Shown: positions 49,118-57,645 of the stretch, one piece after another
Position numbering within the stretch: position 1 is the first letter of the stretch
Layout: every line of letters begins with the position of its first letter
Assembly (NCBI RefSeq): GCF_001939075.1
Contig: NZ_MPTA01000007.1
Span: 165,534 to 229,533 of the forward strand
Length of the DNA: 64,000 nt
Origin: Paenisporosarcina indica
GTDB lineage: Bacteria; Bacillota; Bacilli; Bacillales_A; Planococcaceae
Direction: 5' to 3'
Position numbers and translations under genes: made by a program
Notes under the pieces: generated by a model
Database searches by the model: none
What the model saw: the letters and a program-made list of their open reading frames with translations, nothing else
What the model was told of the DNA's origin: nothing

Positions 49118-49905
49118 ATAGCAGTTCCTTGATGTTTCATCCATTGACATAAATCACGAAGAACTTTGATATTTATTTGAGTAGGAAAATAATGTGTGAG
49201 ATCTTTAAAGAACCAGGTTTCTACTTCTTTTCCCTGATCAACCAATGCCGCTTCTAACAATTTGGCATGTTCAAATCCAACGTTTTGATCTTTTTCGCCA
49301 TGTATAATTAACACCGGAGCATGAATGTCCTCAATTCGAGTAAACACGGTTCGATCTTCATATAATTTAGGTGAGTTAGTTGGAGTGCCTCCAATTACCC
49401 GTTTCATCATACGTCTCATGTCTTCCCGTTCTAAATAGGTTAATATCGTATCGGATATCCCAGACCATGTCACAACAGACGTAATATCTTTACGAAGGAT
49501 TGCTGTCCATAAAGCCATGATTCCCCCACGTGAAAAAGAAAAGACGTGAATCCGATTGGATTTCAGGAATTGTTTCAAGACATCAATTCCGATGGTAGCG
49601 TCAAAACGATCCTCTCCAGCAAATTCATCTCTTCCTTCTCCTCCCCGATTTCCACGGTAGTATGGAGCAAAGACGACCATTCCTTGTGATGCAAATTGTG
49701 CAATACGAGCTGGTCGAACCATGCCAATGTTTTGAATTCCTCCTCTTAGATAAAGGATTCCCTCATGGTTACCAAGCCTTAGGGGTTCAGCCAATAATCC
49801 CTTTATGCGATAGCCACATGACCAATAAGTAATCTCAGTTAATCGCACATGAGGATTAGGACTAGGATAAGGATGTTTCTGTTCGATTGTGCCATCTGGT
49901 TTCAT
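49114..49905 (-). CDS. ytmA: S9-type alpha/beta hydrolase YtmA
   Basis: A 263-residue prolyl-oligopeptidase-like hydrolase. Nucleophile serine in SFSRGG near residue 122, acid in HGEKDQNVGF near 213 and histidine in DLTHYFP near 243 give a complete triad. B. subtilis YtmA is a putative peptidase of the same size. It overlaps ytkD by over 40 bp, so the genes are cotranscribed. Confidence 0.82.
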   Translation of the reverse strand: MKPDGTIEQKHPYPSPNPHVRLTEITYWSCGYRIKGLLAEPLRLGNHEGILYLRGGIQNIGMVRPARIAQFASQGMVVFAPYYRGNRGGEGRDEFAGEDRFDATIGIDVLKQFLKSNRIHVFSFSRGGIMALWTAILRKDITSVVTWSGISDTILTYLEREDMRRMMKRVIGGTPTNSPKLYEDRTVFTRIEDIHAPVLIIHGEKDQNVGFEHAKLLEAALVDQGKEVETWFFKDLTHYFPTQINIKVLRDLCQWMKHQGTAI

Positions 49906-50356
49906 CTGAAATCACCCGCTCCATTATTTTTCTCATCCCTTCGTCTTTCATATGAAAACTTAAATCTTTTGATAGGAAGAACTCCTGTAGCGTGAACCAT
50001 ATTGGTCCTTCCGTTTCATGTTTTTCAAATCCTTCCTCAATATCATCAACTTTTGCACGGAATACCGTTTTACAAAAAGGCTTAAGATCGTGCACTATGT
50101 ATTCAGCTAACCACTCGACATTCGAAATTCGAACACCAGTTTCTTCATAGGTTTCTCTTAGAGCTGCTTTTTCCAACGTCTCATAGTCCTCAACTTTACC
50201 CCCAGGAAATTCAACTCCCCTTTTAGGGTGTTTCGTCAGTAACCACTTATCTTCGTTATTGGCTAACACTAAAATATGTTTTGAAGGAATAAGAATGGCA
50301 TTTTTTTCGAAAGATAATGTAACTTTTATTCCGTTTAAATCAGTAAAAGAAAACAT
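49862..50356 (-). CDS. ytkD: NUDIX nucleoside triphosphatase YtkD
   Basis: A 164-residue NUDIX enzyme. The Nudix box is GGKVEDYETLEKAALRETYEETGV. B. subtilis YtkD cleans up oxidised nucleotides such as 8-oxo-dGTP. The frame extends upstream to 50407, but the start at 50356 (MFSFTDLNG) with AAAGGAG gives the normal length. It overlaps ytmA downstream. Confidence 0.87.
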   Translation of the reverse strand: MFSFTDLNGIKVTLSFEKNAILIPSKHILVLANNEDKWLLTKHPKRGVEFPGGKVEDYETLEKAALRETYEETGVRISNVEWLAEYIVHDLKPFCKTVFRAKVDDIEEGFEKHETEGPIWFTLQEFFLSKDLSFHMKDEGMRKIMERVISDETRWHNRTETSLS

Positions 50357-50403
50357 GCCTGCCACACTCCTTTTTCTAAGTGTAGCGAAGGCATGCTCAT
50401 CAA

Positions 50404-50706
50404 TCAACGATAAAAAGGCAGGGTCTCAATATGTTGCTTCGCTTCATCATTTCCATATTCATGAATGACCGCATATAATTTTTTCAGCTGTAAATCAACA
50501 CCATCATTTTCTGGATCTAAATGATAAGGAACATACGGCACATGTGCACGCCAAAAAGCTTTTGATTCGAATGTCTCTTTTTGTTCAAACAATCGATCGA
50601 TTACTGTTAAGACTTCCGGTGCTGCGTCAATTTCATACTCCCATTGCGATTCCTCTGGATGAAGGTAATAACGGTGATGCATTACTGATACAAATACTTT
50701 CGCCAT
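50404..50706 (-). CDS. Conserved hypothetical protein, about 100 aa
   Basis: Start at 50706 (MAKVFVSVMHHRYYLHPEE) has GGGAGG upstream; the longer frame to 50793 adds a basic hydrophobic N-terminus that lies over the dps terminator. The product is acidic and soluble. I do not recognise a family. It lies between dps and ytkD on the same strand. Confidence 0.65.
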   Translation of the reverse strand: MAKVFVSVMHHRYYLHPEESQWEYEIDAAPEVLTVIDRLFEQKETFESKAFWRAHVPYVPYHLDPENDGVDLQLKKLYAVIHEYGNDEAKQHIETLPFYR

Positions 50707-50779
50707 GTTTTCAACCTCCCTTTTCACTAGCATGTCACGCTGAAAAAGAATCATGCGTAATCTAAAGAGGGAAAATAAA

Positions 50780-50808
50780 TAAGCAAACTCCATGGAGGAA
50801 TTTGCTTA
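50780..50808 (-). terminator. Probable terminator of dps
   Basis: TAAGCAAA (50780-50787) pairs with TTTGCTTA (50801-50808) with a CCATGG core in the loop; T-rich on the minus strand. Confidence 0.6.
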
Positions 50809-50814
50809 CAATTG

Positions 50815-51264
50815 TTAGTTGTTTGTATCACCTAAAAAAGCATTTAGCATCCATTGATGTTTTTCAATGGATTGATATACCGCATTAAGTATATCTTCTG
50901 TCATATCGTCTTCGTCTTTTGCTGCTTCATCCATTCCTTTTTTCAAAGATTTCATTATTTTATCGAAATCTTTTACAATCGTTGCAACCATTTGATCGGC
51001 GGTTTCATCTCCCGTTGCTTCTTTTACATCAGATAATTCGAGATGTTCTTTTAACGTTGCGGTTGGTTTACCCCCAAGAGTTAACAAGCGCTCAGCAATT
51101 TCATCCATATGTAACGTTGCTTCATTATAAAGTTCTTCAAATTTTGCATGCAAAGTGAAAAATTGAGGTCCTTTTACATACCAATGAAAATTGTGTAATT
51201 TTGTATACATAACCGACCAAGTAGCCACCTGTTTGTTTAACTCTTTATTTAATGCTGCTGACAT
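50815..51264 (-). CDS. dps: Dps-type DNA-protecting ferritin
   Basis: A 149-residue Dps/miniferritin. The ferroxidase ligands appear in HNFHWYVKGPQFFTLHAKFEE (residues 24-44, shared between subunits) and in MDEIAERLL. It stores iron and shields DNA from peroxide. Location near ytkD and ytjA follows B. subtilis dps. The gene diverges from ytzI. Confidence 0.92.
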   Translation of the reverse strand: MSAALNKELNKQVATWSVMYTKLHNFHWYVKGPQFFTLHAKFEELYNEATLHMDEIAERLLTLGGKPTATLKEHLELSDVKEATGDETADQMVATIVKDFDKIMKSLKKGMDEAAKDEDDMTEDILNAVYQSIEKHQWMLNAFLGDTNN

Positions 51265-51362
51265 AAAATATTCACACTCCTAAGTATTATTTTGTATCCC
51301 ATACTTTCAATTTACCACTAAATTGCCTACAATAAACCTAGTGAATGGAGTTGAGTTTCTTA

Positions 51363-51509
51363 ATGCTTATATTTTTTATAATTGTAGCAATCTTAATTAT
51401 GATTGGAATAACTTTGCTTTTCATGCTATCTACCAAAAAAGCTTATTCGATTGAACATACAATCGATCCTATACCGACAGAACATAAAGATCCAAGTGAC
51501 TTAAAGTGA
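51363..51509 (+). CDS. ytzI: Small single-TM protein YtzI
   Basis: A 48-codon frame from ATG 51363 with TGGAGTTGAG upstream. One hydrophobic segment (residues 2-22) is followed by a polar tail [16 protein letters not shown]. The stop TGA overlaps the GTG start of ytjA (GTGA), so the two are coupled. Size, topology and position match B. subtilis YtzI. Function unknown. Confidence 0.75.
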   Translation: MLIFFIIVAILIMIGITLLFMLSTKKAYSIEHTIDPIPTEHKDPSDLK

Positions 51510-51754
51510 AGTATCTATTCATCGGCATATTTCGTTTTTATCAAAAGTTCATTTCTCCATTGAAGCCACCTAGTTGTCGCTTTTATCCTACCTGCTCTCA
51601 TTATGGAGTGGAAGCAGTGGAAAAACACGGAGCGTTTAAAGGGCTTTATCTAGCGATAAGACGAATCTTACGTTGCCATCCTTTTGACGAAGGCGGATAC
51701 GACCCAGTTCCAGAAGTGTGGCCCGAAAAAGATAAGAAAAACCAAGCTAAATGA
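51506..51754 (+). CDS. yidD: Membrane protein insertion efficiency factor YidD (YtjA)
   Basis: An 82-residue protein with the family motif [25 protein letters not shown] and a later [13 protein letters not shown]. YidD proteins assist insertion of inner-membrane proteins by YidC/SecYEG. The start is GTG 51506, overlapping the ytzI stop. B. subtilis calls it YtjA. Confidence 0.92.
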   Translation: MKYLFIGIFRFYQKFISPLKPPSCRFYPTCSHYGVEAVEKHGAFKGLYLAIRRILRCHPFDEGGYDPVPEVWPEKDKKNQAK

Positions 51755-51911
51755 CATCAGGTCGTTTATTGTATTTGAGAACTAATACTGATTACTTTCA
51801 AATCCAGGTTATCAGGTCGCTATGGATGGTTGATCGCTGCAGCATGACCTAAAGAGCTTATATAATTTCACTGACACCTTATAGAGTTCCAGGTGCTTTG
51901 GACGCTTTACT

Positions 51912-51974
51912 ACTACACCATGTTCTAAAAAACGAGGGATGCTCGGGTGATTTCGTCACTCTGGACTACCCTCT
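51912..51974. repeat. Degenerate relative of the 39.2-kb palindrome
   Basis: CACCATGTTCTAAAAAACGAGGGATGCTCGGGTGATTTCGTCAC... parallels CACCATGGTCTAA...AAGGGGATGGGCGAATGACTTCGTCAT near 39172. The GAGGG/CCCTC and GTGA/TCAC parts of the stem remain paired. Confidence 0.5.
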
Positions 51975-52071
51975 TTTTTTCTATCTATTCATTAACACTT
52001 TCTACCCGTTCGAACTTCGTTTCTCCGTGTCCAACCAATTTATTCCACAAAAATCCCAATCAAAAGGAGTA

Positions 52072-52174
52072 GGATACTGAAAAAGTCATCTCAATCTAAA
52101 AGAACGAGCCTTTCCTCGAAAAGACTCGGGAAGGCTCGTAGTGCATTCTATAATGGGTAACTTTTTCAGTGTCC
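52072..52174 (+). repeat. Dispersed element, copy 4 (short, with terminal inverted repeats)
   Basis: GGATACTGAAAAAGT (52072-52086) and ACTTTTTCAGTGTCC (52160-52174) are terminal inverted repeats with one mismatch. Between them lie the ACGAGCCTTTCCTCG / CGGGAAGGCTCGT hairpin and ATTCTATAATGGGTAA. It lacks the middle of copy 1, so it is a deletion derivative of the same family. Confidence 0.75.
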
Positions 52175-52246
52175 TCAATTTAGGAGAGTAAAAACTTTGA
52201 ACCGTGGGTCGAGGTAGTCTCAAACTTTTTACTTTCAACATTTTTA

Positions 52247-52274
52247 AAAAAGACTTATAATAGGGTCTTTTTTT
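52247..52274. terminator. Terminator-like hairpin
   Basis: AAAAAAGAC (52247-52255) pairs with GTCTTTTTT (52266-52274). It may end read-through from ytjA ahead of the next promoter. Confidence 0.55.
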
Positions 52275-52286
52275 GTGTCTTTTTCC

Positions 52287-52315
52287 TTGTATTTTATATT
52301 TCTTTCTTGTATGCT
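52287..52315 (+). promoter_or_regulatory. Probable sigma-A promoter of the zinc lipoprotein gene
   Basis: TTGTAT and TATGCT are separated by 17 bases. The spacing is canonical, and the Zur box lies just downstream of the expected start site. Confidence 0.5.
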
Positions 52316-52335
52316 AATAAAGTTCTTATTTCAAA

Positions 52336-52350
52336 TCGTAATCATTACTA
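52336..52350 (+). promoter_or_regulatory. Zur box
   Basis: TCGTAATCATTACTA matches the Bacillus Zur operator (TCGTAATNATTACGA) at all but one defined position and is nearly palindromic. It lies 19 bp upstream of the zinc lipoprotein ATG, suited to repress it when zinc is plentiful. Confidence 0.8.
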
Positions 52351-52368
52351 TTTATAAAGGAGTTCCTT

Positions 52369-53352
52369 ATGAAAAAACTATTAATCCTTTCTCTAGTTAG
52401 CTCACTTGTGATTTTTTTAACAGCTTGTGGGAGCACTACAAACACCCCCTCCAAAAATCAGAATGGCTTAACTGTATTTACTACCGTATACCCTCTTACA
52501 TATTTTACAGAACGCATCGGCGGTAAACTGGTTAAAGTCGAGTCCGTGTATCCTGCTGGTTCAAATGAACACACTTTCGACCCCACACAACAAAATATGA
52601 TGGAACTAGCAGATGCTGACTTGTTCTTTTACATTGGTCTGGGTCTTGAGGGATTTGTCGAAAGTGCCAAAAAGACCTTGGCTAGTGAAAATGTAACGAT
52701 GATTGCGACCGCAGATGCTGTATCTGATGAAGCTTTGGAAGCAGGTAATCAAGCCAATGAAAACGAGCATACAGAAGAGCATGAAAATGAAGAAGAAAGT
52801 CATGAAGGGCATAGTCACGGAAAAATAGACCCACACCTTTGGATATCACCACAAATTAGTCAACAACTGGCTTTATCCATTAAAAAATCATTAATTGAAA
52901 AAGACCCAAAAAACGAAGGGACGTATTCTCAAAACTATGAAGAACTAGTAAGTGAACTGGGCGAGTTGGATCAAGCATTTAAAGAAATGGCAGACAGCTC
53001 TGATAATAAAACATTCTTTGTGTCTCATGATGCCTTCGGTTATTTAGCATCAACATACGGACTTGAACAAGTGGCAGTTGCTGGCTTGAACTCTCAAGAC
53101 GAGCCATCACAAAGAGAATTGACTGATATTGTGAAACTAGCAAAAGAAAAGAACATAACAACCATACTATTTGAACAAAATGTTTCTTCTAATTTAGCGA
53201 AAGTTATCCAAAACGAAATCGGTGCACAAGCTTTAACCATGCATAACCTAGGTGTATTAACGAAACAAGACATTGATCAAAAAGAAACCTACTTCACATT
53301 GATGGAACAAAATTTAAAGACTTTACAAAAAGCCTTACAATCATCAAATTAA
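52369..53352 (+). CDS. znuA: Zinc ABC transporter substrate-binding lipoprotein (ZnuA/AdcA family)
   Basis: A 327-residue cluster 9 metal-binding lipoprotein. The lipobox is LTAC with the cysteine at residue 20. Metal ligands include H in SNEHTFDP, H in IDPHLWIS and H in VSHDAFG, and an acidic His-rich loop (NEHTEEHENEEESHEGHSHG) lies near residues 130-150. A Zur box precedes it. No permease or ATPase for zinc is next to it, so it must work with a transporter encoded elsewhere. Manganese specificity is less likely given the His-rich loop. Confidence 0.9.
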   Translation: MKKLLILSLVSSLVIFLTACGSTTNTPSKNQNGLTVFTTVYPLTYFTERIGGKLVKVESVYPAGSNEHTFDPTQQNMMELADADLFFYIGLGLEGFVESAKKTLASENVTMIATADAVSDEALEAGNQANENEHTEEHENEEESHEGHSHGKIDPHLWISPQISQQLALSIKKSLIEKDPKNEGTYSQNYEELVSELGELDQAFKEMADSSDNKTFFVSHDAFGYLASTYGLEQVAVAGLNSQDEPSQRELTDIVKLAKEKNITTILFEQNVSSNLAKVIQNEIGAQALTMHNLGVLTKQDIDQKETYFTLMEQNLKTLQKALQSSN

Positions 53353-53357
53353 ACGTT

Positions 53358-53392
53358 AACCCAAGGAATGTGCGATATTCCCTGGGTTTTTT
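53358..53392 (+). terminator. Intrinsic terminator after znuA
   Basis: AACCCAAGGAAT (53358-53369) pairs with ATTCCCTGGGTT (53377-53388) with one mismatch, followed by TTTT; menC converges on it. Confidence 0.85.
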
Positions 53393-54506
53393 ATTCATTA
53401 AATTGTTTTTTTCGCACGACAAATTGCTCGATTATATCATGATTCCAAGAAACTCCAACACCCGGAATTGAAGGCAGGGAAATTACTCCTTGTTGTACAT
53501 CAATTGTTGGAATCGTTAAGTCTTGTTCCCAAAAGTGACTGGATGAGCTAAAGTCTCCAGGGAATTTAACACCTTCCAATGATGCAAACGCCAAATTAAA
53601 TGCTTTGGATACCCCAAACTCAATCATTCCACCAACCCAGACAGGGATATCCCCTTCAAGACAACGTCGATGAATTCGAAGAGCCTGTGATAAACCACCT
53701 ACCCTTCCTTGCTTCATTACCACTATTTTTCCTGATTGCGATTCCATCATTTCTTCCACGTCCTGAAAACTTGAAATACTTTCATCTAATGCAAAAGGAG
53801 TTTGCATGGCTTTTTGAGCGCATGCAGAAATTTTATTTTGTTGTTCTGAAAATGGTTGCTCGATTAATGTAAATCCACTGTCATCAAAGCTTTTCAATAC
53901 ATGCAGTGTCTTTTCAGTAAAATCCCCATTTGCATCGGCAAAAAATAGGGTATTTGGATACTTTGCAATGATTTTTTTTAGTAGTTGCGGATTGGATGAT
54001 TCTGATATTTTTAGTTTCACCCGCTTGTACCCTGCCGATATTGCTGACTCGATGTCTGCCTCCATCGCTTTTTCCGTGGATACGGCAACAACGATCCCCG
54101 CTTCTATTGATGCTGATTTTCCCCCAATTACTTTCCATAGGGGGACATTCATTTTTTTAGCATATACATCCCACAAAGCATGATTTACACAAGATTTCGC
54201 CATATTATGGCGTTTGATAGAATTGACACATTCATCAAATTCATCCGGATGCTGAAATGTTTTGTTTAGTATTGAGGGAATAATCCATTTTTCTAGTGCA
54301 TCCCACGCAGTTCCGACCGTTTCTTCCGTATACCACGGCGAAGAAAAAGCCACACATTCCCCTACTCCGATTGTTCCATCGGCGTCCAAAACTTCAATAA
54401 GAATGCTTTCTCTTTCCATAACATGTTGCAAATGAGTGATAAATGGTTTTTTGAGTGGCACACGAACTTGATGTAACGTTATTCGTTTGATTTGGATGTT
54501 AACCAC
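53391..54506 (-). CDS. menC: o-Succinylbenzoate synthase MenC
   Basis: A 371-residue enolase-superfamily enzyme dehydrating SHCHC to o-succinylbenzoate in menaquinone synthesis. Catalytic KxK in RVKLKIS near residue 165, metal ligands D in FFADANGD, E in LIEQPF and D in ALDES, and the second lysine in VVMKQGRVGG are present. The start is a GTG that overlaps the end of menE by 28 bp. It is the last gene of the men operon. Confidence 0.93.
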   Translation of the reverse strand: MVNIQIKRITLHQVRVPLKKPFITHLQHVMERESILIEVLDADGTIGVGECVAFSSPWYTEETVGTAWDALEKWIIPSILNKTFQHPDEFDECVNSIKRHNMAKSCVNHALWDVYAKKMNVPLWKVIGGKSASIEAGIVVAVSTEKAMEADIESAISAGYKRVKLKISESSNPQLLKKIIAKYPNTLFFADANGDFTEKTLHVLKSFDDSGFTLIEQPFSEQQNKISACAQKAMQTPFALDESISSFQDVEEMMESQSGKIVVMKQGRVGGLSQALRIHRRCLEGDIPVWVGGMIEFGVSKAFNLAFASLEGVKFPGDFSSSSHFWEQDLTIPTIDVQQGVISLPSIPGVGVSWNHDIIEQFVVRKKQFNE

Positions 54507-55927
54507 TCTCTCAACTCTCTTCTCAATAATTTGTTCGATGCATTTCTTGGTAATTCATCTACGATGTATAGGGCTTTTGGTACTTTATAGGATGCCAACT
54601 TGGATTGTAAAAAAACCTTCAGTGAGTCTAATGAGAGTTCTTCGTCCACCACTACAAATGCAACAGGAATTTGACCCCATTGTTCATCATCCAAACCACA
54701 CACCCCCGCTTGACGAATCATTGGGTGTTGGACTAATGCATTCTCAATTTCTGCAGGATATATGTTTTCACCACCAGATATAATTAAATCTGAACGACGG
54801 TCAACGACAAATAAATACCCTTCGTCATCAAGATATCCGATATCCCCTGTATAAAGCCATCCGTTATGTTGCGAAGGCGTTTCTGCATATTGACCGATAT
54901 AGCCCGGGGTTACGAGCCCACCACGAATGCAAATTTCGCCTTCTTCATTTGGGTTGTTCGCTCCATCGATTCGAATAAAACTCAAAAATAATGGTTTACC
55001 TGATGACCCTAGTTTTCTCACTGCATCTTCTGGAGACAATGTGGCAGTTTGTGAAGATGTTTCAGTCATTCCATATGTTTGTAAGATTGGGATATTTCTT
55101 TCCATCGCTCTTTCCAAGTAATTGCTCGGGACAGGTCCGCCACCAGCGAGCATCGTTTGGAACTTAGGAGAGACATTGACATCACGTTTTTCTAATTCAC
55201 GTAAAATGCGTTCTAATGTTACCGATACAACCGACATTCGTGTCACTCTACCACTAACCAAGTCATCCACAATTGGATCTAAAGCAAATTTGGTATATAG
55301 TTTGACTTCCATTCCATACAAAACAGAGCGTATGACAATTGATAATCCACTGATATGAAAAATCGGCATGGTGCATAGCCAAACATCATTTGGATGGACG
55401 CCCATATTAAATGCGGAGGACGTTGCATTCGTTGTATGATTTTCTAGCGTTTGTCTAACGCCTTTGGGACGGCCTGTCGTTCCAGATGTATACATAATAG
55501 ACATGGTCCTATTCAAAGGCCACTCTTCTTCTACGTCAACTGTACTAGGGTTTTTCAACAAGAGCTCATCCCATGACAACACTTTTTGATTGGAAATTCT
55601 CTCTCGATATTTTTCATCAATCAATACAAGATCTGGTTGTGAATCATGAATTTGATAACCCAGTTCTTCAATTGATAATCGTTCATTTAATAGGACGATT
55701 TCACATCCTAGTTGCCAGCAAGAATGGATTCCTACAATTAATTGTGGATTTGAAGGAGAAAGGAGGGCAATTCGATCACCAGTATTGATCCCTGCTGTTT
55801 TCATAGAACCTGCTGTGTCCATCACCTCATCAAACAGTTGTTGAAAGGTCCAAGATTTATTTTCAAAAGTTACAGCGATTCGGTTTGGTGTCATTTTGAC
55901 ACGTTGCACTAACCAGTTTGGATACAT
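54479..55927 (-). CDS. menE: o-Succinylbenzoate-CoA ligase MenE
   Basis: A 482-residue acyl-adenylating enzyme joining OSB to CoA. The AMP motif MYTSGTTGRPKGV lies near residue 152, YTGDIGYLDDEGYLFVVDRRSDLI in the hinge near 365, and the catalytic lysine in NASNKLLRR near the C-terminus. It lies between menB and menC and overlaps the latter. A hairpin stands between menB and this gene. Confidence 0.95.
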   Translation of the reverse strand: MYPNWLVQRVKMTPNRIAVTFENKSWTFQQLFDEVMDTAGSMKTAGINTGDRIALLSPSNPQLIVGIHSCWQLGCEIVLLNERLSIEELGYQIHDSQPDLVLIDEKYRERISNQKVLSWDELLLKNPSTVDVEEEWPLNRTMSIMYTSGTTGRPKGVRQTLENHTTNATSSAFNMGVHPNDVWLCTMPIFHISGLSIVIRSVLYGMEVKLYTKFALDPIVDDLVSGRVTRMSVVSVTLERILRELEKRDVNVSPKFQTMLAGGGPVPSNYLERAMERNIPILQTYGMTETSSQTATLSPEDAVRKLGSSGKPLFLSFIRIDGANNPNEEGEICIRGGLVTPGYIGQYAETPSQHNGWLYTGDIGYLDDEGYLFVVDRRSDLIISGGENIYPAEIENALVQHPMIRQAGVCGLDDEQWGQIPVAFVVVDEELSLDSLKVFLQSKLASYKVPKALYIVDELPRNASNKLLRRELREWLTSKSNE

Positions 55928-55947
55928 GTAAAAACCACCTTTAGAAA

Positions 55948-55973
55948 AAGCTGTCCTATAATAAGGACAGCTT
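55948..55973 (-). terminator. Terminator-like hairpin between menB and menE
   Basis: AAGCTGTCCT (55948-55957) pairs perfectly with AGGACAGCTT (55964-55973) and TTTTTC follows on the minus strand. It lies inside the men operon, so it should attenuate menEC relative to menFDHB. Confidence 0.75.
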
Positions 55974-55987
55974 GAAAAATGTATGAA

Positions 55988-56806
55988 TCAAGGGAAACGT
56001 GGGAACTGACCAAAGTCAGGTTTACGTTTTTCCTTAAAGGCATCGCGACCTTCTTTTGCTTCATCTGTTGTGTAGTAAAGAAGTGTTGCGTCACCAGCCA
56101 TTTGCTGAAGTCCAGCTAAACCATCTGTATCCGCATTCATTGCAGCTTTTAAGAAACGAAGAGCTGTTGGAGACATAGATAGCATTTCTTCACACCATTG
56201 AACCGTTTCGTCTTCAAGTTGCTCATAAGGAACGACGGTATTAACTAGGCCCATATCAAGTGCAGCTTGTGCATCATATTGTCGGCATAAGTACCAAATT
56301 TCACGTGCTTTTTTATGGCCGATGATACGTGCTAAATACCCTGAACCATAGCCAGCGTCAAATGATCCAACTCTTGGACCTGTTTGACCGAAAATGGCAT
56401 TGTCTGCAGCGATGGTTAAGTCACACACGACGTGTAAGACATGTCCACCACCGATTGCATAACCCGCTACCATAGCAACAACTGGTTTCGGAATAACACG
56501 AATTAAACGTTGTAAGTCCAATACATTTAAACGTGGAATTTCATCTTCTCCAACGTACCCACCATGTCCACGAACAGATTGGTCTCCACCTGAACAGAAA
56601 GCTTTCTCGCCTTCTCCAGTTAATACAATAACTCCGACCTTAGAATCGTCACGAGCATATGTAAATGCCTCTAATAATTCTTTTACTGTTTTCGGACGAA
56701 ATGCATTTCGCACTTCCGGACGGTTAATCGTGATTTTAGCGATTCCGTTATATGTTTCATATTTAATATCTTCATATGTACGTTCTGTAACCCATTGGCG
56801 TGTCAT
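55988..56806 (-). CDS. menB: 1,4-Dihydroxy-2-naphthoyl-CoA synthase MenB
   Basis: A 272-residue crotonase-fold enzyme that closes the second ring of the naphthoquinone. Family motifs [30 protein letters not shown] and [19 protein letters not shown] are all present, the last giving the catalytic aspartate. It overlaps menH by ATGA, so translation is coupled. Confidence 0.97.
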   Translation of the reverse strand: MTRQWVTERTYEDIKYETYNGIAKITINRPEVRNAFRPKTVKELLEAFTYARDDSKVGVIVLTGEGEKAFCSGGDQSVRGHGGYVGEDEIPRLNVLDLQRLIRVIPKPVVAMVAGYAIGGGHVLHVVCDLTIAADNAIFGQTGPRVGSFDAGYGSGYLARIIGHKKAREIWYLCRQYDAQAALDMGLVNTVVPYEQLEDETVQWCEEMLSMSPTALRFLKAAMNADTDGLAGLQQMAGDATLLYYTTDEAKEGRDAFKEKRKPDFGQFPRFP

Positions 56807-57645
56807 ACTCTTCCTCCTAAAATAAAGTCTTTCAGTTGCTTCTTTATTATTGTAGCAAACTGAACAGGATTTTCCACATGTATTGCATGACCAACAGCTG
56901 AAACTTGTATATGTTCTGCGTTTGGTATGCTGTTTTTCATTTGCTGTGCAATTAAATTAAACTTTTGATCAAGTTCTCCTGTAATCAGTAGTACAGGCAT
57001 TGTTAGTTGGTCAAGGGATGACCAATATGAAGGTTGTTTACCTGTACCGACTCCCCTTAAACTATTTGCCAAGCCTCTAGCCGATTGTTGGATTCGTTCA
57101 TGTCTGATTGAATGTTTCTTACACTCGGTTAACTTTTTTTGAGACTTAAATAGCGGGATGTCTTGCCAAAAATCAATAAATGATTCCACCCCTTCTATTT
57201 CGATTCTTTTCGCTAATTTATTATCTGCTACAATACGATCTTGTCGTTCTTTACGTGTTTTTAATCCTGGAGAAGCACTCTCTAAGATTAATTGATTCAC
57301 CGTGTCCGAATATTCGAGGGCGTATGCACATGCAACTCGACCTCCCATAGAATAACCGATTAGCGTAAATTTAGTCATTTGAAGTGAAGTAAACAATTCG
57401 TGTAGATCCAAAAGCTGTTGTTGTATTTGATAGCGACTAGGATCAATTGGTGAATCGGTTTCCCCATGTCCCAATAAATCAACAGCGATACATCTAATCG
57501 TTCCAGGAATCTGTTCAATTATAGGATTCCATGTTTTCATGCTCCCAGTGAAACCATGTAAAAATACAACTGTCTCTGACGCATTTGGATTGAAAATGGT
57601 ATAACTAACTTTCACCCTTCGAACATTAGTCGTCAGCTTTTCCAT
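56803..57645 (-). CDS. menH: SHCHC synthase MenH (alpha/beta hydrolase)
   Basis: A 280-residue alpha/beta hydrolase with nucleophile elbow GYSMGG near residue 97, aspartate in ITGELDQKF and histidine in [10 protein letters not shown]. It eliminates pyruvate from SEPHCHC. The start at 57645 ([13 protein letters not shown]) follows GAGGAG; the frame extends 33 bases further, into menD. The gene lies between menD and menB and overlaps both. Confidence 0.9.
   Translation of the reverse strand: MEKLTTNVRRVKVSYTIFNPNASETVVFLHGFTGSMKTWNPIIEQIPGTIRCIAVDLLGHGETDSPIDPSRYQIQQQLLDLHELFTSLQMTKFTLIGYSMGGRVACAYALEYSDTVNQLILESASPGLKTRKERQDRIVADNKLAKRIEIEGVESFIDFWQDIPLFKSQKKLTECKKHSIRHERIQQSARGLANSLRGVGTGKQPSYWSSLDQLTMPVLLITGELDQKFNLIAQQMKNSIPNAEHIQVSAVGHAIHVENPVQFATIIKKQLKDFILGGRV

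Larger units (their letters stand above)
51755..52368. other. 610-bp non-coding gap with several repeat structures
   Basis: In order: unremarkable sequence to 51890; a degenerate hairpin related to the 39.2-kb palindrome (about 51912-51974); an element with terminal inverted repeats (52072-52174); a terminator-like stem (52247-52274); then the promoter and Zur box of the zinc lipoprotein gene. No gene is supported. Confidence 0.6.
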
